DNA of 64,000 nucleotides from Fragilaria radians (taxonomy: Eukaryota; Bacillariophyta; Fragilariophyceae; Fragilariales; Fragilariaceae): positions 700,246-764,245 of the forward strand of contig CAAAJI010000003.1 in the NCBI GenBank assembly GCA_900642245.1, read 5' to 3'. The number at the start of each line of letters is the position of its first letter. Position 1 is the stretch's first letter. Below the pieces are notes generated by a model. The model did not search any database, had not been told where the DNA came from, and worked only from the letters and a program-made list of their open reading frames with translations. A program made the position numbers and the translations under genes. Below are positions 1 through 10,081 of this stretch, one piece after another.

Positions 1-47
1 CTATAGTGTTAGGTATTATCTTAATGAACTTAACTCAAGGTATGTCA
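1..47 (+). repeat. 3' end of a Copia-type LTR (truncated by window edge)
   Basis: The first 47 bases match the last bases of the LTRs at 12781-13370 and 17847-18420 (ctatagtgttagg, then cttaatgaacttaactcaag, ending tatgtca). Similarity stops at tgtca, exactly where those copies meet their target duplications. The rest of this LTR lies to the left of the window, so solo and full-length status cannot be told apart. Confidence 0.85.
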
Positions 48-683
48 TTGGCTACTTGAGGTAAAACTTGTGTGAAAAATAAAGAAACTTTCTTGAAGAT
101 CTTTTCAGAATGTTCTCCTGAAAAGAAACTCTTCAAACTTTGACAAGATTAATGCAGAAAGCATAAGCGTTTATAATATTCTCTCTTCGCGTCGTTCTTT
201 TATTTTTCTATATGCCTCCTTGTTTTGGCAGACAGCAATCCCAGAATTGGAAAGTCCTCAGATTTGGGCACAAATCCAAATCCCTAATCATTGTGCGGAG
301 TACCGTACTCGAACGAAAAGAAAATGTGGACACAAATAGAGGGATGTTTAGGTGTTGTTGTTGTCCTACGTTGCACTTGCGGATCGTGACACGTGAGCAT
401 ACTCGTTTTGTGACGTGGTAAGCAATGGCTACAACCAAACATGACGTACGAGTAATTATATGACAAGATGTTCGGAAGAAATAACGGAAAGGAGAACTAG
501 TCTACAGGTAAAAGATGTAGATACGGAAGAATGTATTGGTGCGGTATCCAGCTGAAATAAAAGCACAACAACCAATTCATCTTACGCCAACGTTACGTAA
601 GCATTGACGTCTTAACATCGACTTCACTTTTCTCTTCTAATACACCTATATTTGTGTCTTGATTCGTTAACCTGGGCACAAGC
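48..683 (+). promoter_or_regulatory. Probable promoter region of the bHLH gene
   Basis: No convincing gene is seen here; short open frames on both strands lack support. The stretch has a palindromic E-box CACGTG at 390-395, three TGACGT hexamers in the same orientation at 411-416, 442-447 and 605-610, and a palindromic TTACGTAA at 593-600. E-boxes bind bHLH proteins, and TGACGT/TTACGTAA are typical bZIP sites. In diatoms TGACGT is known as a CO2/cAMP-responsive element. That these boxes act here is inference from clustering and position upstream of the start at 684. Confidence 0.4.
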
Positions 684-1445
684 ATGAATGACGGCCCGTA
701 TGAGGATCAAAACGAGGACAATAGTGATGTTCACAAAGAACGCTGTGATCCGAATTCGGAGGTAAGTTCCCCGCGAACGTACAATAGTCCTGACGGTGGT
801 ATGGGAAATGTATCTGATGAAACATTTGATTATAGAGTGTAAAACGGAGCCACGATGAAGCATTTCCGACAGATTCCGAGCTATCTCTCATGAGCAAGCC
901 GGAAAGGAAGAGATATAGAGAAAAGCGGCGTAGGGATAGAGTCAATGCCAGCTTTGATGAACTTCGGGCATTGTTAATTCGGGTTGATCCACAATGTTCC
1001 AATCGAGCTGACATATCGCAACTTGAGCTAATTGACAGAAGTATCATAGTGATAAATACACTTCTTGAAGAAAGATCAAGGAATCGAGAATTAATTCGTG
1101 AATTGGAAGCTAGACAACGAGAAAGGGTACTTGTGAGCATTCCGTAAGTACCATTGATCGCTGATGTCACAGTGCAATCCCATTTCTAACTAGTCATCAT
1201 TAAGATTCGTCAATCCGTTTGAGAACGAAACGTCACAGTCAATTGAAACAAAGCAACACGCTTCGGAAGGATTGTTGAATTACTCTAATGTCTCCCTACA
1301 CCAAAGGTTCTCACACCATACACACCATCATTTTCAAACAACAGAATTAAACCCTGCAACTCAACAAGCCTCCGGCAACTCATCACGATACAGTTTTCAA
1401 GATAACATCAAAATGAACCCATCCTATTTCGACAATAAGCATTAA
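684..1445 (+). CDS. bHLH-domain transcription factor (three exons)
   Basis: A 208-residue protein is obtained by joining exons 684-761, 836-1143 and 1205-1445. Intron 1 (762-835, 74 bp) runs GTAAGT to TATAG and intron 2 (1144-1204, 61 bp) runs GTAAGT to TTAAG with a CTAAC branch-like motif. The three exons stay in frame to TAA at 1443-1445, which supports the model. Residues about 45-115 form a basic helix-loop-helix: a basic stretch KRYREKRRRDRVN with the E and R used for E-box contact, helix 1 (ASFDELRALL), a loop, and helix 2 (LELIDRSIIVINTLLEE) running into a charged leucine-poor extension. No PAS domain is present. The C-terminal third is His/Gln/Asn/Ser-rich and unstructured. It is likely nuclear and DNA binding; the target genes are unknown. 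Confidence 0.85.
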
Positions 1446-4400
1446 TTGAGAGATCGACCTATAACATGATACAGAATCGTTTCTTTCAGTGCAGCAAACG
1501 AAAATCCTTAAAGAAATTCTCATTACCGAGATTGTACAATTGTAAATCTTTATTCCCTGATCACATGCTTATCACTACTAAGTCTCCACATAACTCTTGG
1601 AGTTCATGATAGTTGGGAGGTTTAAAACTTTGTTTTTACTTTCTTGGAAGATTGCCGTTACTTCATAAAAGATGAAATCCTGAACAATGTAGTTCAACGT
1701 TACTGCCCAAATTACAAAACTTGAGTTGCTTTCAAAGTTAAGAATTGATTCAGCGACACTTATTAAATACTTGTAGCATATGTAATCGGAAACAGTGGCT
1801 AAAAGGATGGAGTTTCGTTCATCAACATGTGATATGTGACGAGGATTTTTAATTAAATGCTAGATTCTCTTCATGCGTGTGCACATGATGCCTTCTGGTA
1901 TCTCGTTGGTATCTCCAGTTAGGCACCATCTCGTTGTTACCTTCTATTGGCGCCATCTTGTGTTCAAACTTTAATGTGGATCGTTTTCATTATTTGCCTA
2001 AAGAAATACAACCCATGGAGAATGTTGGCTAGGTTTTGGATGGCGTTCTTCACTTCACTGATTTTCCAGAAATGTTTTGGTCTCTAAATGATTCAACATG
2101 AACAGTATTGCATTCCATGCTACTTTTCTCGAGAATCCTCTACGCTATCCTCTTTATGCTTTTAAATTTGAAAGCATTTTTAGGAAATCGCAATTCTTGT
2201 AGATGAATTATGCATGATGAACGGCACAATACACGTCTACTATGAGTCACAAAAACGGACATCGACTATACCCAGAATCTCTAATATTTCCAGGCGTTAC
2301 TACGTTAGGTGCTATAAAATTTTCATTTCCCCTTTCAACTCCTTAATTGTATAATGCCACATACAAGCAAGACAATTTTACGTGTAATCTGATTAACTAT
2401 TCCTTTTTTAAAATACCCTTTTCATGTAGCACTATCGAATTGTGGTCGTTCCAAATTGGCTTATAAGGAGCTTTGACAACGCTGAAAACGCTGTAATCTA
2501 AGTTGACGCATTGATAACCGATTAATTGTCATTCTGGGTTTATTTTCTCATTATTAATAGCAACTAGAATTTTTGATTGGATATGCTTCTTTATCGCAGC
2601 ACTTTCATATTGATCGTTTTCATGAGTACCTCATGGCTTTTAATTCAACGGAACATTCCCGTACAGCCGATGAACGAAAAAAATTGATTGGTTGTCAGTG
2701 TTGTCCAAAACTATACCGTGTATGGAACGATATGACTTACCTTTTTTACTCAATTAGATAACCAACGGTCATGTTGCTAAGTAAAAGAAGTCTCTATGGA
2801 ATAAATCTCTTTACTGTCTCCGCGAAGGCGGATAGAATAGTCACAAGACTTGAAATAAGTTTTGGTATTAATTTAATTATTGAAAAAAGAGAGCGTAATT
2901 TTAAAGGTCTTCATTAATTATGATGCCCTAACTGCTACTGCATAGCACATCATAAATCAGTCGAAAGTCATCAAGCAAAGAAGAAGTACCGTAAACCGAT
3001 CATGAGCGGAAGGATAGACTTTCATCAACTATCTATAAATGCCGAACAATAGCAATCGGAGGGTTGTGCTCATGTGCCTCGTTAGAAGAATAAAATAGTC
3101 ATAAACTTGGATGTATTACAACAGGTACCTAAAATTAAAACTTAAATTCTTGAATCAACATTACAGAAATCTTCAAGTAGACCAGCTTAAATTAGCTCAA
3201 AAACCGCTTCAATTCAACTTAACACAAGAAAGGAATCCATGTCGCTCAGTCTATGAGTAACTGTTTTCGATGAAGATCTGATACTTTGCATGTTAAACAG
3301 CAAACCAATAGAGCGTAAAACCAAAATCGAGATTTGTGAAGGGGAAAACGAAACAAAGGAACAGTGTACCTATAAAATAAAATAATCGAATCAAATTCCC
3401 CACATATGACACATATGACGAAAGAAGGTCAAATCATACCTACTTGGGAGAAGTATGATAGTCCCAAAGGCTTGGCGCTCCCTCTTGAGCTTAACCTGAA
3501 ACATTTAAACTCCCATTCCCTATTACCAATCATAGGAGAGCGAAATATCTAAATCTCACGAGAATAGGAGTATTGACTGGAAAAAGAAATGAGCAACAAA
3601 TCTCTCGTGACAAGCACAAGCCCGGTTGTGAAAAGCCAGACTTTCGTTTCTCATGCTTTTGAGTGATTTGTGCGTTTAGAACTTTCGACAATTAATAGGA
3701 GCTTAATTTCAGCATGAAATTCCGTTCATTAAAATAATTGTTGTTGTTAAAATAGGATCATAGTAATGATTGTAAAATGAAATCTGAGTCTCCGTTTCTC
3801 TCAAAATATCATTGGCAGCCAGATCGAACGTCCTATAACTTAGAAATTATGTAGTGCTGTTGTGACAGTGCTGCTTGGTTTCGGATATTGCAGCCAGTCC
3901 TTGACACCATGAAGTATTTTAATAAATTTTTACCTGCACGTCAAAGATTATAGAGGATCCGAAGACATCCAAAATCCAAGCTCATGCTTAGGAATGACTG
4001 GTGAACAGGAACCCTTGCCAAAGTTGAGACAACATGAAATCAAAAAAAGGGATTTGGCTGTTAAAGCAGTTGAAATGCATTGATGAATAAGTGAGATTCC
4101 TTACATAATCATATCCATTTGCATGTAAAACCACATGGACAGGTACACGCTTCTGTCCGTGAGCAAATGAGCAAATGAGCAAATGCAAAGAATGCCTTTG
4201 TTTTTTATTGTTAATGAACGGGAAATTCCCAATGTGTTATAGACTGGTAATTGCTGATACACTTATAACTGTTTTCAAAAATGTATTGTCGCCTTATCCA
4301 TACGGTGAGATGAAATGCTATTCGCCATAATTATTATACCTCGGGAATTTCCAAAAAGAGTTACATGTTGTGTACATACACTTTCTGATGCAACCGCTCT

Positions 4401-5175
4401 TTGAATTCGAATCGTACCATTCTCATGCAGATTTATCACTACGTAACGGCCCAGTGCAAGGTGTAGAAATTCTCAGGAGGAATTCAACTTTCTTTTCTCT
4501 AATGTTAGACTCATTAACCATAGATTGATAGCAACATTAAGAATCATATCTCTACCAAGCAAAAGTTTCCAGACCGCATCCATAATGTAGTTTGTAGCTA
4601 GCAAAGCTGAGGAAAATAACCATATTGACTAGTATCTTCTAACAAGCAATCTTCCAACTTGAATATTCTGTTCATATAATTCACAACCTTGGTTATTTAC
4701 TTTTTTTGTGAATTTTGACTTGGGTTGACTTCTGCTCCTCACAACCATGATCTCATGTTGGTATTTGCTCTCGTTGCAACAGTGAATGCTTTTGTGCCAA
4801 CACAATCACAAATTAAATTCTCTACAGATGTTTGGCTGTAACAATTTCAAACCAACCTATGGATGAATCAAGCTTAACGAGTGCCGACATAGAGTGTTTG
4901 CCTGATGAAGTCTTCCACATGAAATTATCCACCAGATTCAAACAGATCACAACAATTTGGGAGGCAATAGCCCATATTGCTCTCCTTTATATCAGTTGAC
5001 AAATTTGGCATGTGGAACAGAAGCATTCAACATCTTGTGTAACATTAGTCCATTTTGTGACATTTGAATGGTAATTTCATTGCGAAAATGTCCTGGATGA
5101 AGTGCACACTCGAGATAACTCGAAGTTACTGCATTTTGATTCTGAATGAAGTGCTAATAGTTCGTCTTATTCAAT
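1446..5175. other. Spacer without a recognisable gene
   Basis: About 3.7 kb of AT-rich sequence with only short open frames, none resembling a known family. It contains a small 8-bp tandem repeat at 4161-4184. Its right end adjoins a Gypsy relic, so part of it may be retroelement sequence decayed beyond recognition. Confidence 0.6.
4161..4184 (+). repeat. Three tandem copies of gagcaaat
   Basis: Perfect 8-bp tandem repeat, three units, in spacer. No function is evident. Confidence 0.8.
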
Positions 5176-5496
5176 CTAAGTACTATCACTGCCTAGGTGG
5201 ATAAGGCTGCTTTCTGGGATGTGTTTATTTGCTACACCATCTTCATCATATTTATTTGAGAACCTTACTAGTATCTTTTCTAACGTAAGTTGAAAATCCT
5301 TGACGCTTATTTCCTTGTGGTAAAAAATCTGTTTAGGCCTTGACATATTACATATCTTGAAGAATTTGGACATTGAAAATTTCAGGGGGTTTGTAATCCC
5401 TTTGACTATGCGCTTATACTTGTAACGTCCTCCTGAAAATGCAACAATAAACAGCTTTCGAGTCTTGTCATGCAGTTTGATGTGGTAGCCACCCAT
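5176..5496 (-). mobile_element. Ty3/Gypsy-like reverse transcriptase fragment (dead)
   Basis: A 106-residue frame begins MGGYHIKLHDKTRKLF and continues with GGRYKYKRIVKGITNP. This matches the Gypsy RT pattern of GYYHI-x-L followed by W-G-K-Y-x-Y-x-R-L-P-x-G-[IV]-x-[NS]-[SA]-P. A stop codon lies directly upstream, after a readable INVN that fits the residues expected before MGYYHI. The catalytic YxDD box is not recognisable and no LTRs or other domains flank it. It is a small decayed piece, identified by pattern only. Confidence 0.6.
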
Positions 5497-5961
5497 CCTT
5501 TAATTCACATTGATGGCAATATGGAACTCCTCCACTTGCTAGTTATGTCCGCAAACTATGGAATTAGATATTGGTGATGTTTCAGCAGTGCATATAATTA
5601 TTTGAAATGTGAGAGAACTCTTTTGATCCCTTTTCTTTGGAAACGAAATAGGCTGGGAAGCCCATCAGCTTAGTTTTTTTTTCAAATCAATATTGAACAG
5701 GGATAAGGGTTTTTCTTTTTTTGGATGCTTGATGTTCCAAGTGGCAATAACATTTTTGGGTCGAAAATTTGATCTATATCCTAGTGATCAATCCTTTTGT
5801 TGCTTTTTTTACGTTTGTTGTGGTCTTGAATCAATTATTTCTCTGTCTTATTTATCGCTTAATCTCTCCGTCCGGCAAAAAAACGTGTCGTCCTACTATC
5901 CAAGGTGTCTGATACCTGTAATTTTTCTCAGTTTAGCCCATTATTAATTGACCTTCATACA
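5497..5961 (+). other. Upstream region of the ABC-protein gene
   Basis: Spacer between the Gypsy relic and the start codon at 5962. The open frame over 5693-5947 starts at TTG and looks like chance. The stretch is T-rich (runs of T near 5680 and 5715). No clear promoter motif is assigned. Confidence 0.4.
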
Positions 5962-8900
5962 ATGGCGAGGTTCTCAACTAAATGTCACCGGACAAATATG
6001 CACCTTGTTGTGAAAGTTTTTTTTTCTTCCTCCATGTTGATGATTGTGGCTATGGCTTCTTCATCTTCTTCCAGCGATGGAATTGCTGCAACAAAAAGTC
6101 ACTTAAATGATAGACTGTCAGAACAACAACAACTACCTCCACCACCACCTCCGCGACCTCCGCAAGATCATAATGAATCAAATACATATTTCCATAAGGC
6201 AGAGAGCATTTCTGAAGTCAATGCTTTGAATGACTTGGAGATATCGAAATCAACGAATATTGAAACTAGAAACTGCCAGCTTCCGGGCAACACACAAACA
6301 GCAACAGAACCATACGTGGATCCTCTTTTGGAACGTTTTCAAAGGATTGTTGGTCATAAATCTATTGCACAAGGGGATGCAAATAATGCTATACAATCTG
6401 GGATCAAGCCATTGTCTCGAACATCGAGTAATCTTTTGGCAGCATCACAAGATTCTAGCACATCTGAAAAATTTAAAATACACCATGAAGATGGAGGGGC
6501 AAAACTCGACACTAAGCAGGATGGAGAAGCTATCATATTACCGCATGGTTCAGTCGCAGCGCATGTTCATCGTAATCTTCCTCTTCCTCCTCCTCCTCCT
6601 CCTCCTCCACCACCACCTCCTAAACTTGAACAAGATTCGTCATCTTCTCACAAGGATCAGCATTATGTTCAGCCGAATGAACAGCTAAGTCATCGTGATG
6701 GCACCTATTCGCTCCCAACTAATGCCGCGATTCAGCAACCTAATCATCTATCTGTAACTCAACAAAATCAATTTTTTGAGCATCACTCAGAATTCCAAGC
6801 ACATGGAAGATCGGATCAAATAAATGAAGCTGTAGCTAATATTTCACGTAACACAAACCAGCAAATACTACCACAGGGACAATACCAGCGTAGTGATCCA
6901 TTAGGTTTTCAAAATTCCCGACCGATGATACAGAATCAGCAAAATCGTGATTCTTCGGTTTCACGGAATGCACAACTTAATCGCTCGTATTATCAAGCCA
7001 GGCGTCAACAGCCACGACCAATATGGAAATCGCTATGGAGTCGAGTCGAGAAGGGATTGGATAACCTAGCCTCTGTTGAAGAAAAAGTGTCTGAACGCAC
7101 CCTCCATTTAACTCATCAACTATCCACAAAAGCTCGAGGGATGTTGTCTTCAAAATCGCACTTGCCTACTAGCAGTCATTCGGCAGGGGCTAGCGTAAAG
7201 TCTGAAAAGGAAGATCCGGGACAGCTGGAACAAATTGTTCCGTCGGGGATGATGGGTGGGCGCAAGTTTGTGGCGCTTTCTCCCAAGTCAAACATTGAGC
7301 CTATGGTATTGAATACAAGAGGCTCCCTTCCGCCAGTATCAATATCTCAAAATTCTGTGAATAAAGACGATATCTCAGTCAAAGGAGAAAATACAGATCT
7401 ATGGAATGCTCAAGCATTAAAGACCCCGCCGCAGTCACCGTGGGATTCACGTTCACCATTGAGGGCAGGAGGTTCGGAAGCAATCACTGCTTCGGAAAGA
7501 AGGATCAGCCCATTTACACAACTATATATGGATCAAGGGACATCCAAAACATCAGAAAGTCCCACACTCTCAAAGCGGGTGACATTTGAAAGTACTCGTG
7601 AGCCTAAATCAATTTGGTCACGTGTCCCGCTGCCATCGTTACCACGTTTACCATCTGTTGTGTCTAAATTTCTGGGTCGCGGCTCGGATTCCTATCGAGC
7701 CATGACTGATGCTACTATGGATGCCTGGAAGAACGAGGAACTTTCCCCTAGACGTCGGACGCCTGTAAAACAAAAAAAAGATTTAACAGTACATGCCGCG
7801 AAAGGAGATTCACTCTTTGGCGGGTCCATGCCTCCTTTAACAGACCTTTTGTTACGTTGTGAAAACGGAAAGTCTACAACTCTGCTGTCTCCTTCTGAAG
7901 CTCGTAAATGCCGTCGAATTGGTTTTAAAAAGGCAATTTTAGACACCACTTCTATGTTCCTTGTCTTTTTCAGTGTTCAAGAGTTTTTATCGTTGCCTGA
8001 TTATCTTTTACAAAAAACTCAAATATCAGCAGATACAATCGTGTCTGTAATGGCAGCAACAGCTGTACAGATGTCTGAGGGATGGGGGTTCTATGCTCTT
8101 ACTGCGGCGATTTTGACATCAGTATCAAATTATGTGTTTTTGGATCATCCAGTGGAAGCCTTGAAAGCTTCAGTAGGTAACACCGTTCGATCCGCATCAC
8201 GGTATTCCCAGCTGTACATGAGATTGGTGGCTGGTATTCCGGTCGAAAACCATGTTCCTAATCGCATGCAGCTAGCTGCGCATGCTCAAGTAATGCAACT
8301 TATTCAATTGAGCCGGTTACATTCATTCGTAACTTTGATACTTGTGACGTTTGCACTTATGTCCCTCTCCGTTGTTCGACCGATAATTTTTGCAATTCTT
8401 GGATCATTATTTCAGTGTTTTACAATTCCAGAGCTAACATCATGGCCTGTTCCGTGGAGTATGGTTTTCACGATTTGGAAAGAAGTTATTGTATCATTAG
8501 GAGGTACAATCAAGGATTTATTCGAACTACAGTTCTCATCTTTCGTGAAGAGTCCGGTCGCTTTTACATTTCAAATTTCTTTTTTTGCGACCCTTCTTGC
8601 TGCCGCCTACTTACCAACGCTAGTTTCTCATGAGAAGGTGAGGACCTTAGTTAATGATGAGATAGATAATGAGGATGTGACGGCTTCTGCTTTTGGTAGC
8701 GTGACAACACTATCGAATTTAGGTGTCTCAAGTGCTTCAAGACTTGCATTACTCTCCAAGAGTGGAGCCCTTGAAGGCACCTTAGAGCGATGGCGTGCAA
8801 CGCTACCACCACCATCCGCTGTACGGGATATGCATTCGCTTCGCTTGTTCGTCAAACAAATTGGATACAGCATGCTTGTTACTCTCTTTTTGTTGACTCC

Positions 8901-10053
8901 CATCCTGATATATGCATCATGTATCGGAGAGATTTGTATGACCCCACAAGTGATCTCAAGTCATGCTATCACCATTTGGCATGTGTCCATTATACTTCTT
9001 TTTGTGTTACAGTCGTCTTGGAATGCCATTGCAAGAATAACAGAATCTTCGAATCTCAAACCCCACGTACAAAGCTTTGCGCAATGTCTAAGTGATGTTG
9101 TGAAAGAAGTTTCAGGGATTTCGAAGGGGAATGAACGGGCGTTGGGAACTTCTATATCTCCGACACAAGGTCTTCGAGTGACAGAATTGTGGGCAGCTCA
9201 TACTGCCAAGCGAGCTTGGGCTGTAAGGGGTGCAAATTTCGAATGCAATAATGGTGAAGTGGTCGTTATTTTAGGCGACGACGGAGCCGGAAAATCCCGA
9301 CTATTGACTGCCATCTCAGAAGCTATGATAAATCCGGCAAAGCGATCGTTGACCACGACCAAGGTTCGAGGCACCGTGACAATTGGAGGGTTAGATTCAG
9401 CGAAATGGGATCGAGATCAATTGAAGAAGCGCTTAGGCTTGTTCTTGAACGACGTCAGGACAATCGCTGACAACGCGGAGTTCATGTCTGGCTTCACACT
9501 CGAAGAAATTCTTGAACCAATGGATGGTATACAGCATCAGAATCCTACGGCTGGAGCAAGAGCTACAAAGTTAGCACTTCATATTACTGGGCTTACGACA
9601 AGTCTGATATCACAGCTTCCTGGGAAATTATCAACTGTAATTACAGCCAATGAAAATGACCTTATGCCTTCTCCATTACGCCCTCGATGTCACGCGTTGT
9701 CGCCTTCTGAATGGTCAAAACTGTTGCTTGCCCGTGTTTTAGCACAAGCAATTTTTGACAATGAAAATATATCCAACGCACCATTGATGGGATCTGTGTT
9801 GCTCTTAGATGATTTGATGATGTTTCTTTCAGAAGTCGAGGAGCTGAAGCTACTGTTGGCGTTACGTAAAACTGGTGCCGCCACAGTTTTTACTTCTCAC
9901 AAATGGGCGACCGGCCGACTAGCAGATCGTATTGTTGTAGTAAAGGATGGTGCTGTGGTGGAAAGTGGTTCGCATGCAGAACTTTTAGCTAGGGGACCTC
10001 AAATAAGTGTGTATGCTGCCAAATGGCATGCAATGACAACAGGAGGATCATGA
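5962..10053 (+). CDS. Half-size ABC-type membrane protein with long disordered N-terminus
   Basis: A single-exon protein of 1363 residues. The ATG at 5962 is the first in frame; the frame opens upstream only with a GTG at 5905. Residues 14-35 are hydrophobic and could be a signal peptide. Residues 40 to about 600 are low-complexity, rich in Ser, Gln and Pro, with two polyproline runs (near 55 and 210). About six hydrophobic segments lie near 663-680, 706-726, 788-816, 866-885, 971-992 and 1002-1020. A C-terminal nucleotide-binding domain follows: Walker A GDDGAGKS at 1105, signature LSPSE at 1246-1250, Walker B VLLLDD at 1279-1284 and switch His1313. The architecture suggests an ABCB/ABCC-type half transporter that would dimerise. 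The signature, Q-loop (LFLND) and catalytic Glu (replaced by Asp) all deviate from consensus, so ATP hydrolysis may be weak. Substrate and membrane are unknown. Confidence 0.8.
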   Translation: MARFSTKCHRTNMHLVVKVFFSSSMLMIVAMASSSSSSDGIAATKSHLNDRLSEQQQLPPPPPPRPPQDHNESNTYFHKAESISEVNALNDLEISKSTNIETRNCQLPGNTQTATEPYVDPLLERFQRIVGHKSIAQGDANNAIQSGIKPLSRTSSNLLAASQDSSTSEKFKIHHEDGGAKLDTKQDGEAIILPHGSVAAHVHRNLPLPPPPPPPPPPPPKLEQDSSSSHKDQHYVQPNEQLSHRDGTYSLPTNAAIQQPNHLSVTQQNQFFEHHSEFQAHGRSDQINEAVANISRNTNQQILPQGQYQRSDPLGFQNSRPMIQNQQNRDSSVSRNAQLNRSYYQARRQQPRPIWKSLWSRVEKGLDNLASVEEKVSERTLHLTHQLSTKARGMLSSKSHLPTSSHSAGASVKSEKEDPGQLEQIVPSGMMGGRKFVALSPKSNIEPMVLNTRGSLPPVSISQNSVNKDDISVKGENTDLWNAQALKTPPQSPWDSRSPLRAGGSEAITASERRISPFTQLYMDQGTSKTSESPTLSKRVTFESTREPKSIWSRVPLPSLPRLPSVVSKFLGRGSDSYRAMTDATMDAWKNEELSPRRRTPVKQKKDLTVHAAKGDSLFGGSMPPLTDLLLRCENGKSTTLLSPSEARKCRRIGFKKAILDTTSMFLVFFSVQEFLSLPDYLLQKTQISADTIVSVMAATAVQMSEGWGFYALTAAILTSVSNYVFLDHPVEALKASVGNTVRSASRYSQLYMRLVAGIPVENHVPNRMQLAAHAQVMQLIQLSRLHSFVTLILVTFALMSLSVVRPIIFAILGSLFQCFTIPELTSWPVPWSMVFTIWKEVIVSLGGTIKDLFELQFSSFVKSPVAFTFQISFFATLLAAAYLPTLVSHEKVRTLVNDEIDNEDVTASAFGSVTTLSNLGVSSASRLALLSKSGALEGTLERWRATLPPPSAVRDMHSLRLFVKQIGYSMLVTLFLLTPILIYASCIGEICMTPQVISSHAITIWHVSIILLFVLQSSWNAIARITESSNLKPHVQSFAQCLSDVVKEVSGISKGNERALGTSISPTQGLRVTELWAAHTAKRAWAVRGANFECNNGEVVVILGDDGAGKSRLLTAISEAMINPAKRSLTTTKVRGTVTIGGLDSAKWDRDQLKKRLGLFLNDVRTIADNAEFMSGFTLEEILEPMDGIQHQNPTAGARATKLALHITGLTTSLISQLPGKLSTVITANENDLMPSPLRPRCHALSPSEWSKLLLARVLAQAIFDNENISNAPLMGSVLLLDDLMMFLSEVEELKLLLALRKTGAATVFTSHKWATGRLADRIVVVKDGAVVESGSHAELLARGPQISVYAAKWHAMTTGGS

Positions 10054-10081
10054 TAGTAAACAGAGAGTTACATAAAAGTTG

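Noticed and set aside
208..438. Overlapping frames on both strands upstream of the bHLH gene
   Set aside because: Cys/His-rich low-quality translations with no family match, lying in the likely promoter.
5693..5947. 84-residue frame before the ABC gene
   Set aside because: It starts at TTG, is Phe/Tyr-rich from T runs, and resembles no protein.
7401..7589. Short frames inside the ABC gene and other large genes
   Set aside because: Shadows of the main coding frame.
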